A DNA stretch of 11,915 bases from a bacterium (GCA_024224995.1 JAAENB010000854.1:1-11915); one strand, 5' to 3'. Shown: positions 1 to 7,249, numbered from the stretch's first letter. Made by a program: numbers and translations. Notes: generated from the sequence alone by a model not told the origin.

Positions 1-1
1 G

Positions 2-1342
2 AATATAACCAAAAAGAATTATTTTATACGAAGCGCCCATGAGCTCTTAACGGTTATTCCCGAAGCCTGCGCCATAGCGAAGTGGGGCAGGCCCGGGCCG
101 GTTTTAATTGATGTGCCGAAAAATGTACAGCAGGAAGAGATCGAATTCAGCCGCTGGCCCGAACCGCTCAGCATCCGGCAGTTCAGTTTTCTCGATGAAG
201 AAATCGATAACATAGCGGATCTCATAAACAGGGCAGAGCGCCCGGTTTTATATGCCGGGGGCGGCATTATTTCGTCGGGAGCCTCAGCGCTCTTAGCACG
301 GTTCGCCAGGAAAAATTCCATACCCGTCGTATTAACCCTCATGGGACTGGGCGCCTTCCCCGCAAATGATCCCCTCTACATGGGCATGCCCGGAATGCAC
401 GGAACGGTTGCCACAAACAATATGTTAAATAATGCCGATATGATTATAGCAATGGGCGCGCGGTTCGACGACAGGGCAGTATGCCACGCGGAGCGGTTTT
501 GCCCCAAGGCCTCAATAATTCATGTTGATATTGACCAGGCAGAGATCGATAAAATAAAAAAATCTTTTTATTCCATCGTGTGTGATGCCGGGCAGGTACT
601 TGAGGCCCTGGAACCGCGTATAGAACAAAACGAGCGAAGCCGGTGGATAGAACAGGTAACCCGGAATAAAAAGGGAACAGTGCCCTGTTATTCGGAGGAG
701 GCGGGAGTCCATGACCCGCTGCATCCTCATAATCTTATTTCCCGGGTAAGTTCCATGACCGGCGATGATACGATTATTACCACCGATGTAGGACAGCACC
801 AGATGTGGGTGGCAGGGGCGTATCGTTTTCAACGGCCCCGGACCTTTCTCACCTCAGGGGGCCTGGGAACAATGGGATTTGGCCTGCCTGCGGCAATAGG
901 GGCAGCTCTCGCGAATCCCCATAAACAGGTAATCTGTTTTAGCGGGGACGGTTCCCTGCTTATGAATATCCAGGAGCTGGCAACCCTTGCCGATTTACAG
1001 CTGAACGTAAAGATCCTGGTCTTGAACAACGGGCATCTTGGCCTGGTTCGGCAGCAGCAGGAGCTTTTTTACGAAGGGAATTACGTGGCCTCACGCTTTC
1101 ACACCGGCCAGGATTTCGGCAGGTCGGCCAGGGCCTTTGGCATCAGGGGAAGATCCCTGGTAAACCCGGATGATCCGCTGCAGTCGGATGATCCGCTGCA
1201 AGAGCTGGAACAGGCCTTGCGGCAGGAAGGTCCATGCCTTATTGATATACCGGTAAACCCGGCATACAATGTACTGCCCATGGTCCCCCCGGGCCAGGGG
1301 ATCGATACCATGATTGGTACTGAAATATTTCCCGGGCCCTAA
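2..1342 (+). CDS. ilvB: Acetolactate synthase large subunit (IlvB-type, ThDP enzyme), 5' truncated by window edge
   Basis: The reading frame is open from base 2, so the gene starts outside the window. 446 residues are present against about 550-600 for the family, and the missing part is most of the N-terminal pyrimidine-binding domain with its catalytic Glu. The protein joins two pyruvates, or pyruvate and 2-ketobutyrate, in valine/leucine/isoleucine synthesis, using thiamine diphosphate, Mg2+ and FAD in the cytoplasm. Residues are counted from base 2. The tail of the N-domain ends in GRPGPVLID (residues 29-37). The central FAD domain contains LGAFPAND and GARFDDR (about 153-158). The C-terminal domain has QHQMW, the TSGGLGTMGFGLPAAIG block and the ThDP/Mg motif GDGS...NN (315-343), and ends with the family-typical NVLPMVPPG. 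The position normally Trp in VRQWQ is Gln (residue 352). There is an in-frame duplication of DDPLQ (390-400). No regulatory subunit gene follows; a terminator does. A GTG at 113 inside the frame is not the true start. The class is certain; biosynthetic versus catabolic use is not. Confidence 0.93.
   Translation, partial: NITKKNYFIRSAHELLTVIPEACAIAKWGRPGPVLIDVPKNVQQEEIEFSRWPEPLSIRQFSFLDEEIDNIADLINRAERPVLYAGGGIISSGASALLARFARKNSIPVVLTLMGLGAFPANDPLYMGMPGMHGTVATNNMLNNADMIIAMGARFDDRAVCHAERFCPKASIIHVDIDQAEIDKIKKSFYSIVCDAGQVLEALEPRIEQNERSRWIEQVTRNKKGTVPCYSEEAGVHDPLHPHNLISRVSSMTGDDTIITTDVGQHQMWVAGAYRFQRPRTFLTSGGLGTMGFGLPAAIGAALANPHKQVICFSGDGSLLMNIQELATLADLQLNVKILVLNNGHLGLVRQQQELFYEGNYVASRFHTGQDFGRSARAFGIRGRSLVNPDDPLQSDDPLQELEQALRQEGPCLIDIPVNPAYNVLPMVPPGQGIDTMIGTEIFPGP
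1167..1200 (+). repeat. 18-bp in-frame tandem duplication inside ilvB
   Basis: The unit cggatgatccgctgca occurs at 1167-1182 and again at 1185-1200 with identical bases and an 18-bp period. It encodes DDPLQS-DDPLQ in the variable stretch between the ThDP-binding region and the C-terminal helix. The exact DNA identity suggests a recent slippage or duplication event that kept the frame. Confidence 0.9.
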
Positions 1343-1386
1343 AACAAAAAAGCGAGTCCCGGAATAATGGGGACTCGCTTTTTTTG
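1341..1386. terminator. Bidirectional intrinsic terminator between convergent ilvB and TRAP operon
   Basis: A perfect 10-bp stem pairs agcgagtccc (1351-1360) with gggactcgct (1370-1379) around a 9-nt loop. An A-rich run (1341-1351) precedes it and a T-run (1379-1386) follows, so the stem can extend by A-T pairs and each strand ends in a U tract. It lies directly after the ilvB stop (TAA at 1340-1342) and 29 bases beyond the dctQM stop (1415-1417, minus strand), so one element can serve both converging transcripts. Confidence 0.93.
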
Positions 1387-1414
1387 TAAAAAATCTCGTA
1401 TGAACTTGTTTTTA

Positions 1415-3547
1415 TCATTCCAGGAGTTCTACAAGTCCTGTTGACAGCCACGGTACATAGGTAATTACCAGAACCGTAAAAAGAAGCAGCAGGAAGAACG
1501 GGATAATGATTTTGTATATCTTATTCAAGGGCATATTAAACCGGTATGAAGCCATAAAAAGATTCAGCCCCACCGGAGGAGTTAAATAGCCCAGCTCAAG
1601 GTTCGCAAGAAAGATAATTCCCAGGTGAACGGGATCTATTCCGTATGCTTCTCCAAGGGGCTTGATCAATGGAACAACAACAGTTATTGCTGAGAAGATA
1701 TCCATGAGACAGCCCGTAATAAGCAGGGCTATATTCAGCAGGATGAGAAAGACCGTTTTAGACTGAATATTCGCTTTCGTCCAGGCGGCAAGCTCCATTG
1801 GAATATCGTTTATGATAATATAATTTTTAAGTCCGTGAGAGACAGCCAGGATAATGAGAATACCGCCGATAATTGGAATACATTTGAGCATAACCTGCGG
1901 TAATTCCCTGACTCGTAAATCTTTATGCACAAAGAGAGCCACAATGAGAGAATAGAATACCGCAATAGCAGCGGTTTCAACCAGGTTCGCTATCCCCCCG
2001 AAAAAACAGACAAGAATAATTACGGGAAACAGCAATTCACTCAAAGCGCCGCTTTTTCGCAGGAAGCCGGCAGTACCGGTACCGGGAAGATAGTCCCGCA
2101 TGGCGCCGGGAATTTTTTTAAGATCAAAGGTTTTTTTCCTGAATAATGCCAGCCCATAGGCATATACAATGGCACTGTATATTGCCTGAACGCCGGTTAA
2201 GCCGCCTTTTAAGTAAATAATAAGGATCGCTATGGGAATTGAAAATTCCAGGAAAAATTCAATCATTGATTTAAATACTTTTTTCCGGTCAATATTTTTC
2301 AGGTTAAGCGGAGTTCGCTCCAGTTTATATTTTTTAGCAACAAAAACCCCCATGACCGACAGAACGATTACCATAAAAATACCGGGAACGAGACCGGCGA
2401 GAAACATTTTTTTTATGCTGATCTGGGCAATAACGCCATAAAGAATAATCGGAAGGCTGGGAGGGAAGAGCAGTCCAATACTGCCCGACGCGGTTAACAG
2501 CCCATTCGCAAAATCCTCCGAATATTTCGCGCTATTCACAAGGATGTATGAAAGCAGCCCGCCCAGGGCAAGAATGGTAATACCCGAAGCCCCGGTAAAT
2601 GTAGTAAAGAAAGCGCATACAACAACAGCCGCAATAGCCATACCGCCCGGCAGCCATCCCAGGGAGGCCTTGAAAAAGTTAACCAACCGTTCCCCGGCCT
2701 TGCTTTCCGATAAAATGAAACCCGCAAAAGTAAAGAGCGGAATCGCGGGGATGGAACTATTTTCGGCAAACATTGTGTATGCGTCATTGGTTATTGGTGT
2801 GGTGGCATCGCCGCCACGCATGAAGAGCATATACGCAACACCGCCCAGGAGAATGAAAATGGGAGTTCCAAACCTTGCAGAAATTATTAGAATAACAATA
2901 ACGGGAATGGCAATAGTGGAACTTGCTGAAGCGGCAAAATTTAATACTGAATCGGGAATAAAAGTGATGTTCAAAGCAAGATCGGGATCTGCATTAAGAG
3001 CCAAATATTTAAGGCCAAGCTCATTAATAGAATCAAGCGCCAGAAATGATCCAAAAAGAAGTCCGGCAGCGGCAATAATCTTATGCCCTTTTCCTCCGGT
3101 GAGGATGGTAATAAACCGTATCGCCATAACAGCGTACCCTATGGGCATAATCATACCCACGGCACGAGCCGGGAAAATCCCAATTTTTGTATCCGGTTCA
3201 AAAATGGTCAGGATCGTATAAAGAGAACTCCATGCTACCGCAAAGGCAATGGCCGACGAAATTATGGCGATTACAATTGCCATCCGGGTTTGAGCGGGAC
3301 TTTGCCCGGTTTCAACACCGGCTGTTAAGGCCAGGTGTTTTCCTTCCCGGGAAGTTATCATGGCACCGACAAAGGTAACCCACAGCACCAGGTGCTGGAT
3401 ATATTCATGTGAATTGGGAACCCCGGTATTAAAGTATTTTCCCGCAACCGCTTCAATGAGAGGAAAGAGCATTACCATGAACAGAATGGCATACGCCGTC
3501 CCATTTTCTATTTTACGAAATATATTAATTGAACGCTTTAAAATCAT
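1415..3547 (-). CDS. dctQM: Fused TRAP transporter permease (DctQ-DctM)
   Basis: A 710-residue inner-membrane protein, the permease of a tripartite ATP-independent periplasmic (secondary, typically Na+-driven) importer. Residues 1-155 are the small DctQ-like domain with about four helices. A linker with further helices (about 156-225) leads into the large DctM domain (about 225-710). Its signatures are visible: GASGITILALGG (319-330) at the first Na+/substrate-site hairpin, SGSIGLLFPPSLP (354-366), and LGYLTPPVGLNLF (652-664) at the second hairpin. The protein is longer than the 610-640 residues usual for fused QM proteins. The excess sits around 420-555, where two successive segments (437-483 and 507-553) look like copies of one membrane unit. 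The start ATG overlaps the dctP stop by one base (TAATG), indicating translational coupling. Last gene of the tatT-dctP-dctQM operon. Substrate unknown. Confidence 0.94.
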   Translation of the reverse strand: MILKRSINIFRKIENGTAYAILFMVMLFPLIEAVAGKYFNTGVPNSHEYIQHLVLWVTFVGAMITSREGKHLALTAGVETGQSPAQTRMAIVIAIISSAIAFAVAWSSLYTILTIFEPDTKIGIFPARAVGMIMPIGYAVMAIRFITILTGGKGHKIIAAAGLLFGSFLALDSINELGLKYLALNADPDLALNITFIPDSVLNFAASASSTIAIPVIVILIISARFGTPIFILLGGVAYMLFMRGGDATTPITNDAYTMFAENSSIPAIPLFTFAGFILSESKAGERLVNFFKASLGWLPGGMAIAAVVVCAFFTTFTGASGITILALGGLLSYILVNSAKYSEDFANGLLTASGSIGLLFPPSLPIILYGVIAQISIKKMFLAGLVPGIFMVIVLSVMGVFVAKKYKLERTPLNLKNIDRKKVFKSMIEFFLEFSIPIAILIIYLKGGLTGVQAIYSAIVYAYGLALFRKKTFDLKKIPGAMRDYLPGTGTAGFLRKSGALSELLFPVIILVCFFGGIANLVETAAIAVFYSLIVALFVHKDLRVRELPQVMLKCIPIIGGILIILAVSHGLKNYIIINDIPMELAAWTKANIQSKTVFLILLNIALLITGCLMDIFSAITVVVPLIKPLGEAYGIDPVHLGIIFLANLELGYLTPPVGLNLFMASYRFNMPLNKIYKIIIPFFLLLLFTVLVITYVPWLSTGLVELLE

Positions 3548-4554
3548 TATCTTCTTCTATACTCTCTAAGATCTTTTTTTAGTTTCAGGAAAAGCTTTCT
3601 GGAGAATGTTTTTCCAACAAAAACATTATAACATTTCGCTGCTTCCTTTTGCCATTTTCTTCTGGCTTTACGCGGAACATGGCGTACTTTGAGGCCATGT
3701 TTTTTCATGGTTCTCATGGCTCTTTTTTCGAGTTTAATACTTTTCCTATACAACCCTTTTGATATTTTGCGAGCCGAAGCCAGCAATTGAGGCTTTATAT
3801 CGTTTGGAATTTTTCTCCAGGTTTTTTTACTAATAACAACCCCGCCAATAACCGGGGCAACTTTTATCTTACACATATTTTTCGCGAGCCCAAACCACTG
3901 AAACGCGGCAGCAACCAGGGGAGGAGCGTAAAACGCGTCCACCATACCGCTCTGCAGGCCTGTCATAACATCTTTCGTGGAAAGGGGAACCGCCTGAAAA
4001 CCGATCGCGCGCCATGCCTGGAGCATCTTGGCGTCACCCACCCCGACGGAAAGTTTTAGTTTTTTCAGGTCTTTGGGGTATACAACCTTTTTATTTGAAA
4101 AGAAATGAACCCACCCGGCCTTGGACCAGGTAAGGACTTTAAAGCCTTTTTTTTCAATAAGCCCTTCAAAGGTAGGGGCATTTTTTTTAAGCAGGTAGTC
4201 GAGCTCTTTGTCGGAGTGGACAAGGAGAGGGAGGCTCAAGGAAATGATTTGCGGGGATATTTTACTCATGCCGACACCGGTAAAAATAGCTCCCTGGAGC
4301 TGGCCAATACGTATTTTCCGGATCATGTCGGGCTCGCTGCCCACAATGCCGCCGGGATAGATCTTTACTTTAATTTTACCGCCGGAAATTCGTTTCCATT
4401 CTTTGCCCATTTTTTTCAGCGCAATGTCCCAGGGAGAGCCGTCCGGCGCGATGCTGCCTATTCGAATGGTAAGAGCGGAAAGAGAACTGCTAAAAGTAAA
4501 GCAGAGGATAAGCGTAACTATACATAGCTTGATTTTTTTTATATGATGTTTCAT
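3547..4554 (-). CDS. dctP: TRAP transporter periplasmic solute-binding protein (DctP/TatP family)
   Basis: A 335-residue receptor that binds the solute in the periplasm and delivers it to the QM permease. The start at 4554 is chosen because AAGGAG lies 7 bases upstream; a longer open frame reaching 4644 would overlap the end of tatT and has a meaningless Lys/Met-rich N-terminus. Residues 1-27 form a signal peptide (basic start, hydrophobic core, likely cleavage after SLSA). The mature start LTIRIGSIAPDGSPW is typical of DctP, as is the GLQSGMVDAFYAPP stretch (199-212). In most TRAP receptors an Arg in the LKxRV motif grips the substrate carboxylate; here the motif reads LKLSV with Ser at residue 169. 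The C-terminal third is unusually basic. With tatT upstream, this fits the TatP branch, in which the ligand may not be a classical carboxylate. Family call is firm; substrate is unknown. Confidence 0.93.
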   Translation of the reverse strand: MKHHIKKIKLCIVTLILCFTFSSSLSALTIRIGSIAPDGSPWDIALKKMGKEWKRISGGKIKVKIYPGGIVGSEPDMIRKIRIGQLQGAIFTGVGMSKISPQIISLSLPLLVHSDKELDYLLKKNAPTFEGLIEKKGFKVLTWSKAGWVHFFSNKKVVYPKDLKKLKLSVGVGDAKMLQAWRAIGFQAVPLSTKDVMTGLQSGMVDAFYAPPLVAAAFQWFGLAKNMCKIKVAPVIGGVVISKKTWRKIPNDIKPQLLASARKISKGLYRKSIKLEKRAMRTMKKHGLKVRHVPRKARRKWQKEAAKCYNVFVGKTFSRKLFLKLKKDLREYRRR

Positions 4555-4559
4555 TTTTT

Positions 4560-4565
4560 GACTCC
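4560..4565 (-). promoter_or_regulatory. Shine-Dalgarno site fixing the dctP start
   Basis: On the minus strand AAGGAG lies just upstream of ATG 4554 with a spacer of about 7 bases (AAGGAGTCAAAAAATG). It sits in the 22-bp gap between the tatT stop (4577) and dctP, and argues against the upstream in-frame start at 4644. Confidence 0.85.
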
Positions 4566-4576
4566 TTATTATGGTA

Positions 4577-5563
4577 CTATGGTGTATCTTCTTTTTCATC
4601 GTTTTTATCACCATCTTCTTCTTCGTCATCATCTTCTTCGTCATCTAAAAGAAATTTATCTTCTTTGTGGTCTAAAAACCATTGTGCTTTCTGCTGCGTA
4701 ATGATATTGGCAAGCCTGTTTTTGGGATCGGCATCAACATCAATCTCCAGGGCTTTTTCCAGGAGTGTGGTAAATTCCTTAACATCCTGTTTTTTTATGG
4801 AAATTGAGGTTGCCAGGCCAACATAGGGAGAGGCTTTTTTCCCTTTTGAGAGCTTGACTGCTCTGGCAAAATGAAGCCGGGCTTTTTCTTCGCTGCCCCC
4901 CATGGAAGGAGGAAGAGAGCCGTAATAAGCTACAAAAAAATCATGGATAGAACCCTCGCCAAAGGATTCGTCCAGTTTTAAGGCATGCTTGAGCATGGCC
5001 ACGGCATTTTCCTTGGTCATACCCAGTTCCACGTCGAACGCGTCAACAGAGTACGCGGCCATCCACCCGGACCCGGTCCAGTATAAAAAGGCAACATCTT
5101 CCTTAGTCATTTTTTTTAGCAGATCATTGATCTTACCCGATTTGAGCCCGGCATTAAAACCGGGGTGTTTCAATTCGAGCCCTTTAAGTAAATAGTTCCT
5201 TCCCCGAATATAGAGCTTTTTAGCCCTGGTAAGCATAGCTTTCTTCTTTTTGAATTCTCCGTCCGGAAGCATGCTGGCGGGAGTATGAACAAAGGCATTT
5301 GCATAGACAATGAACCCTTTACCCGTTGTTAGATGAAGGGGGATATTGTCCGGCGCCTTTTCCAGCAGGATCTCATACATCTTCAGGGCAAAGGGAAGCG
5401 CGTCGCCAATAAGCTGGGGATCATCGTCCCCGGTAAAAACAGTACTGTCTCCCCCGGATGACATGGAATCGGCCACCATATTTATGGCCATTCTTTTTAT
5501 CGAACAGGAAACTGGTGTAAACAGTGAAGCTATAAGAATAAATGTTATTGTTTTATTTTTCAT
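4577..5563 (-). CDS. tatT: TRAP transporter T-component lipoprotein (TatT family, TPR-like)
   Basis: A 328-residue predicted lipoprotein. Residues 1-19 are a signal peptide ending in TPVSC, so Cys20 is the probable lipidated residue; the relaxed lipobox resembles spirochaetal ones. The family-typical FTGDDDPQLIGDALPFAL lies at 43-60. It is followed by helical segments that look like TPR-type repeats, for example 183-200 and 224-240 (A/L-rich with a conserved LHFARAVKLSKG turn). In Treponema pallidum, TatT is a TPR-like lipoprotein encoded beside TatP and shown to associate with it; the same gene order here supports the same role, perhaps as a trimeric periplasmic scaffold or ligand feeder for the receptor. 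Odd feature: a C-terminal tail (307-326) made almost only of Asp and Glu, encoded by a short tandem repeat. First gene of the operon, with a promoter about 90 bp upstream. Its ribosome-binding site is weak. Confidence 0.88.
   Translation of the reverse strand: MKNKTITFILIASLFTPVSCSIKRMAINMVADSMSSGGDSTVFTGDDDPQLIGDALPFALKMYEILLEKAPDNIPLHLTTGKGFIVYANAFVHTPASMLPDGEFKKKKAMLTRAKKLYIRGRNYLLKGLELKHPGFNAGLKSGKINDLLKKMTKEDVAFLYWTGSGWMAAYSVDAFDVELGMTKENAVAMLKHALKLDESFGEGSIHDFFVAYYGSLPPSMGGSEEKARLHFARAVKLSKGKKASPYVGLATSISIKKQDVKEFTTLLEKALEIDVDADPKNRLANIITQQKAQWFLDHKEDKFLLDDEEDDDEEEDGDKNDEKEDTP
4617..4645 (-). repeat. 15-bp tandem repeat encoding the acidic tail of TatT
   Basis: The 14-mer tcttcttcgtcatc occurs at 4617-4630 and again at 4632-4645 (plus-strand reading), a 15-bp period that keeps frame. 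On the coding strand it specifies Asp/Glu runs. Triplet-rich GAA/GAT DNA such as this can expand or shrink by slippage, so tail length may vary among strains. Confidence 0.8.
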
Positions 5564-5621
5564 AGTTAATCTTGCACATATTTAGTAAAATGTTTAGCTA
5601 AATCGCTAAAAAACAGTAATA

Positions 5622-5635
5622 CAGGGAAGTCCCTG
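5622..5635. promoter_or_regulatory. Dyad in the tatT leader, possible operator
   Basis: Six-base arms, caggga and tccctg, are separated by only two bases. A 2-base centre is too tight for an RNA hairpin without opening the stem, so a DNA site for a dimeric regulator is more natural. It lies about 11-24 bases downstream of the predicted transcription start, a typical repressor position. No regulator gene lies nearby to support this. Confidence 0.3.
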
Positions 5636-5652
5636 AAAAACTGCTCTCTACA

Positions 5653-5680
5653 ATAATACTCAATTATTTTCAAAAGTCAA
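5653..5680 (-). promoter_or_regulatory. Sigma70-like promoter of the tatT-dctP-dctQM operon
   Basis: On the minus strand TTGACT (5680-5675) is followed after 16 bases by TATTAT (5658-5653). The predicted transcription start near 5646 gives a leader of about 83 bases before the tatT ATG. The leader holds two dyads: CAGGGA-ct-TCCCTG (5622-5635) and the 10-bp palindrome tttagctaaa (5593-5602) beside another ctaaa copy. Confidence 0.65.
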
Positions 5681-5722
5681 TAAGTATTATATAAAAATTT
5701 TTAAGATACCGGCGAGAGAAGG

Positions 5723-6922
5723 TTAAATTCGTATGCGTATTTTTTCTTCCAGAGTTGTTTCGTAGGCGTTTATTAGCCTGCTTATTATGTTTTCAATGGT
5801 CCAATTTTGTGAATACCGCAGGGCTTCTTCCGATTTTTGTTCGTAGAGTTCCTCATCTTTCAGTAATAAAAGTACTGCTTCGGAGAATATTTCCAGGCTG
5901 TCCATAACCATATATCCGCCATTGTCACCGTTCATAACATATTTTGTGCCCATTTCACCGATTGCCACAACCGGGGTGCCGCAGAACATTGCTTCAATCG
6001 TGGCTAGCCCCTGGCTTTCTGTTTTGGAAGGATTAACAAAAACATCGGCAAGGGTATAGATATATTTGACCTTTTTCCTCGAAATATAACCGGTAAAAAC
6101 AACATATTCTGCCAGCCCTTTTTGGGCAGCTGTTTTCTCCATTTCCTTCCGGTATGGCCCGTCGCCAACAATGAGGAGCCGCGCGTTGGGAGATTCGGGA
6201 AGGATGCTTTCAAGAACATCAAGCAGTATTCCCGGGTTTTTTTCTTTTGCTACTCTGCCCAGGTAGAGAAGTATCTTTTTTTCCTTTAGCTGGGGCCAGG
6301 TTTTAAACAGTTCGGACTGTTCATGTTCTCTTTTTTTTGTTACCCCTTTGAAGTCAATTGGGTCAATTCCCGTGGGGATAACCTCAATAGGTTTTCTGAC
6401 CTTATATGAACGCAGCACGTCTTTCATGGCGGAAGTAGGAGTGATAACAAGATCGGCAAGGGCGAAGGTTCTTCTCAGCCGTGCCCTGGCATAGAGGCGG
6501 GTAAGTGCCCCGGGTAAAAAGGGCATATAAATAGGAATGTATTCTTCCCAGTACGTATGGGACGTCATAATTAAAGAAATATTGTTTTTTAAAGCATAGG
6601 TCCAGGCAAGGCGTCCCATGTTAAATTCGGTCTGAACATGGATAATATCCGGTTTGATTGAATCAAGGAGAGAAAAGACCTTTGTTTTTTCCCGCTTTGA
6701 AACAAGACGGTCATCTTTGGTAATGAGAAGCCGGTGTGATTTAAAACGGTATATTTTTTTTTCTTTTTGCTCTTTTTCTGCCGCAGGGGCATCGGGATAT
6801 TCCGGCGCGAAAATATAGACTGTATGGCCGTGTTTTTCCAGTTCTTTTTTAAAGGCATCTATTGAAACTGCCATACCGCTAAACCGGGGCCAGTAATTGT
6901 CTGTTGCGAATACTATTTTCAT
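5723..6922 (-). CDS. Glycosyltransferase family 4 (GT-B fold), possibly glycolipid-forming
   Basis: A 399-residue cytoplasmic or membrane-associated retaining glycosyltransferase. The start ATG 6922 (MKIVFATDNYWP) is preferred over a TTG at 6934 because GAGGAG lies 4 bases before it and would otherwise be inside the gene. The N-terminal acceptor domain (1-180) has the glycine-containing SGMAVSIDAFKKELEKHGH segment usual in GT4 enzymes. The nucleotide-sugar domain (about 215-375) shows LLYLGRVAKEKNP (218-230), LLIVGDGPY (249-257) and the catalytic EX7E motif ESQGLATIE (302-310) followed by AMFCGTPVVA. The overall look resembles diacylglycerol glucosyl/galactosyltransferases and mannosyltransferases; the acceptor cannot be told from sequence alone. 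It has no signal peptide or clear transmembrane helix. It is separated from tatT by 159 bp without an obvious terminator, so some read-through into the TRAP operon is possible. Confidence 0.92.
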   Translation of the reverse strand: MKIVFATDNYWPRFSGMAVSIDAFKKELEKHGHTVYIFAPEYPDAPAAEKEQKEKKIYRFKSHRLLITKDDRLVSKREKTKVFSLLDSIKPDIIHVQTEFNMGRLAWTYALKNNISLIMTSHTYWEEYIPIYMPFLPGALTRLYARARLRRTFALADLVITPTSAMKDVLRSYKVRKPIEVIPTGIDPIDFKGVTKKREHEQSELFKTWPQLKEKKILLYLGRVAKEKNPGILLDVLESILPESPNARLLIVGDGPYRKEMEKTAAQKGLAEYVVFTGYISRKKVKYIYTLADVFVNPSKTESQGLATIEAMFCGTPVVAIGEMGTKYVMNGDNGGYMVMDSLEIFSEAVLLLLKDEELYEQKSEEALRYSQNWTIENIISRLINAYETTLEEKIRIRI

Positions 6923-6958
6923 TATGCTCCTCAATTTAATCCGACTGTTTAAAAAAAA

Positions 6959-6987
6959 TGTATAATCGAAATTTAACCTGCGGTCAA
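6959..6987 (-). promoter_or_regulatory. Sigma70-like promoter of the glycosyltransferase gene
   Basis: On the minus strand TTGACC (6987-6982) is followed by a 17-base spacer and TATACA (6964-6959). The predicted start near 6952 leaves a leader of about 30 bases before ATG 6922. A perfect 12-bp palindrome, ctgaaatttcag (6988-6999), abuts the -35 box and could be a regulator site. Confidence 0.6.
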
Positions 6988-6999
6988 CTGAAATTTCAG
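6988..6999. promoter_or_regulatory. 12-bp perfect palindrome next to the glycosyltransferase -35 box
   Basis: ctgaaatttcag reads the same on both strands and lies directly upstream of the predicted -35 element. Position and symmetry suit an activator or repressor dimer. At 12 bp it could also be chance in AT-rich DNA. Confidence 0.3.
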
Positions 7000-7249
7000 G
7001 TATTTTTGCAAAAAGTACGAGGTGCTATCGCGGCCAGGTTTTCCCGGAGCGGGGCAAATGACCGTACTCCATGAAATAGAATGCTGATATCTCTGTACCA
7101 GCTCATATTGCAGCGATTTCCGGACAAGCTGCCCTCTGGGGCTTTATTACGTATAAATTCAACTCCGTTATTCCCGCGGCCTTTTGCCGCATCGTTGTTG
7201 AGTGTACCGGCTTTTATGTGTTGTATGGGGGGAGGGGAGTTTAAATTTT

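Noticed and set aside
2544..3221. 225-codon plus-strand open frame
   Set aside because: It lies entirely antisense to the dctQM coding sequence, has no ribosome-binding site and no recognisable domain.
4555..4644. N-terminal extension of DctP from ATG 4644
   Set aside because: It overlaps the acidic-tail repeat of tatT in another frame, gives Lys/Met low-complexity sequence before the signal peptide, and a strong ribosome-binding site marks ATG 4554.
7176..7190. Hairpin gcggc-ctttt-gccgc as a terminator
   Set aside because: Only five base pairs, no U tract on either strand, and no gene ends nearby.
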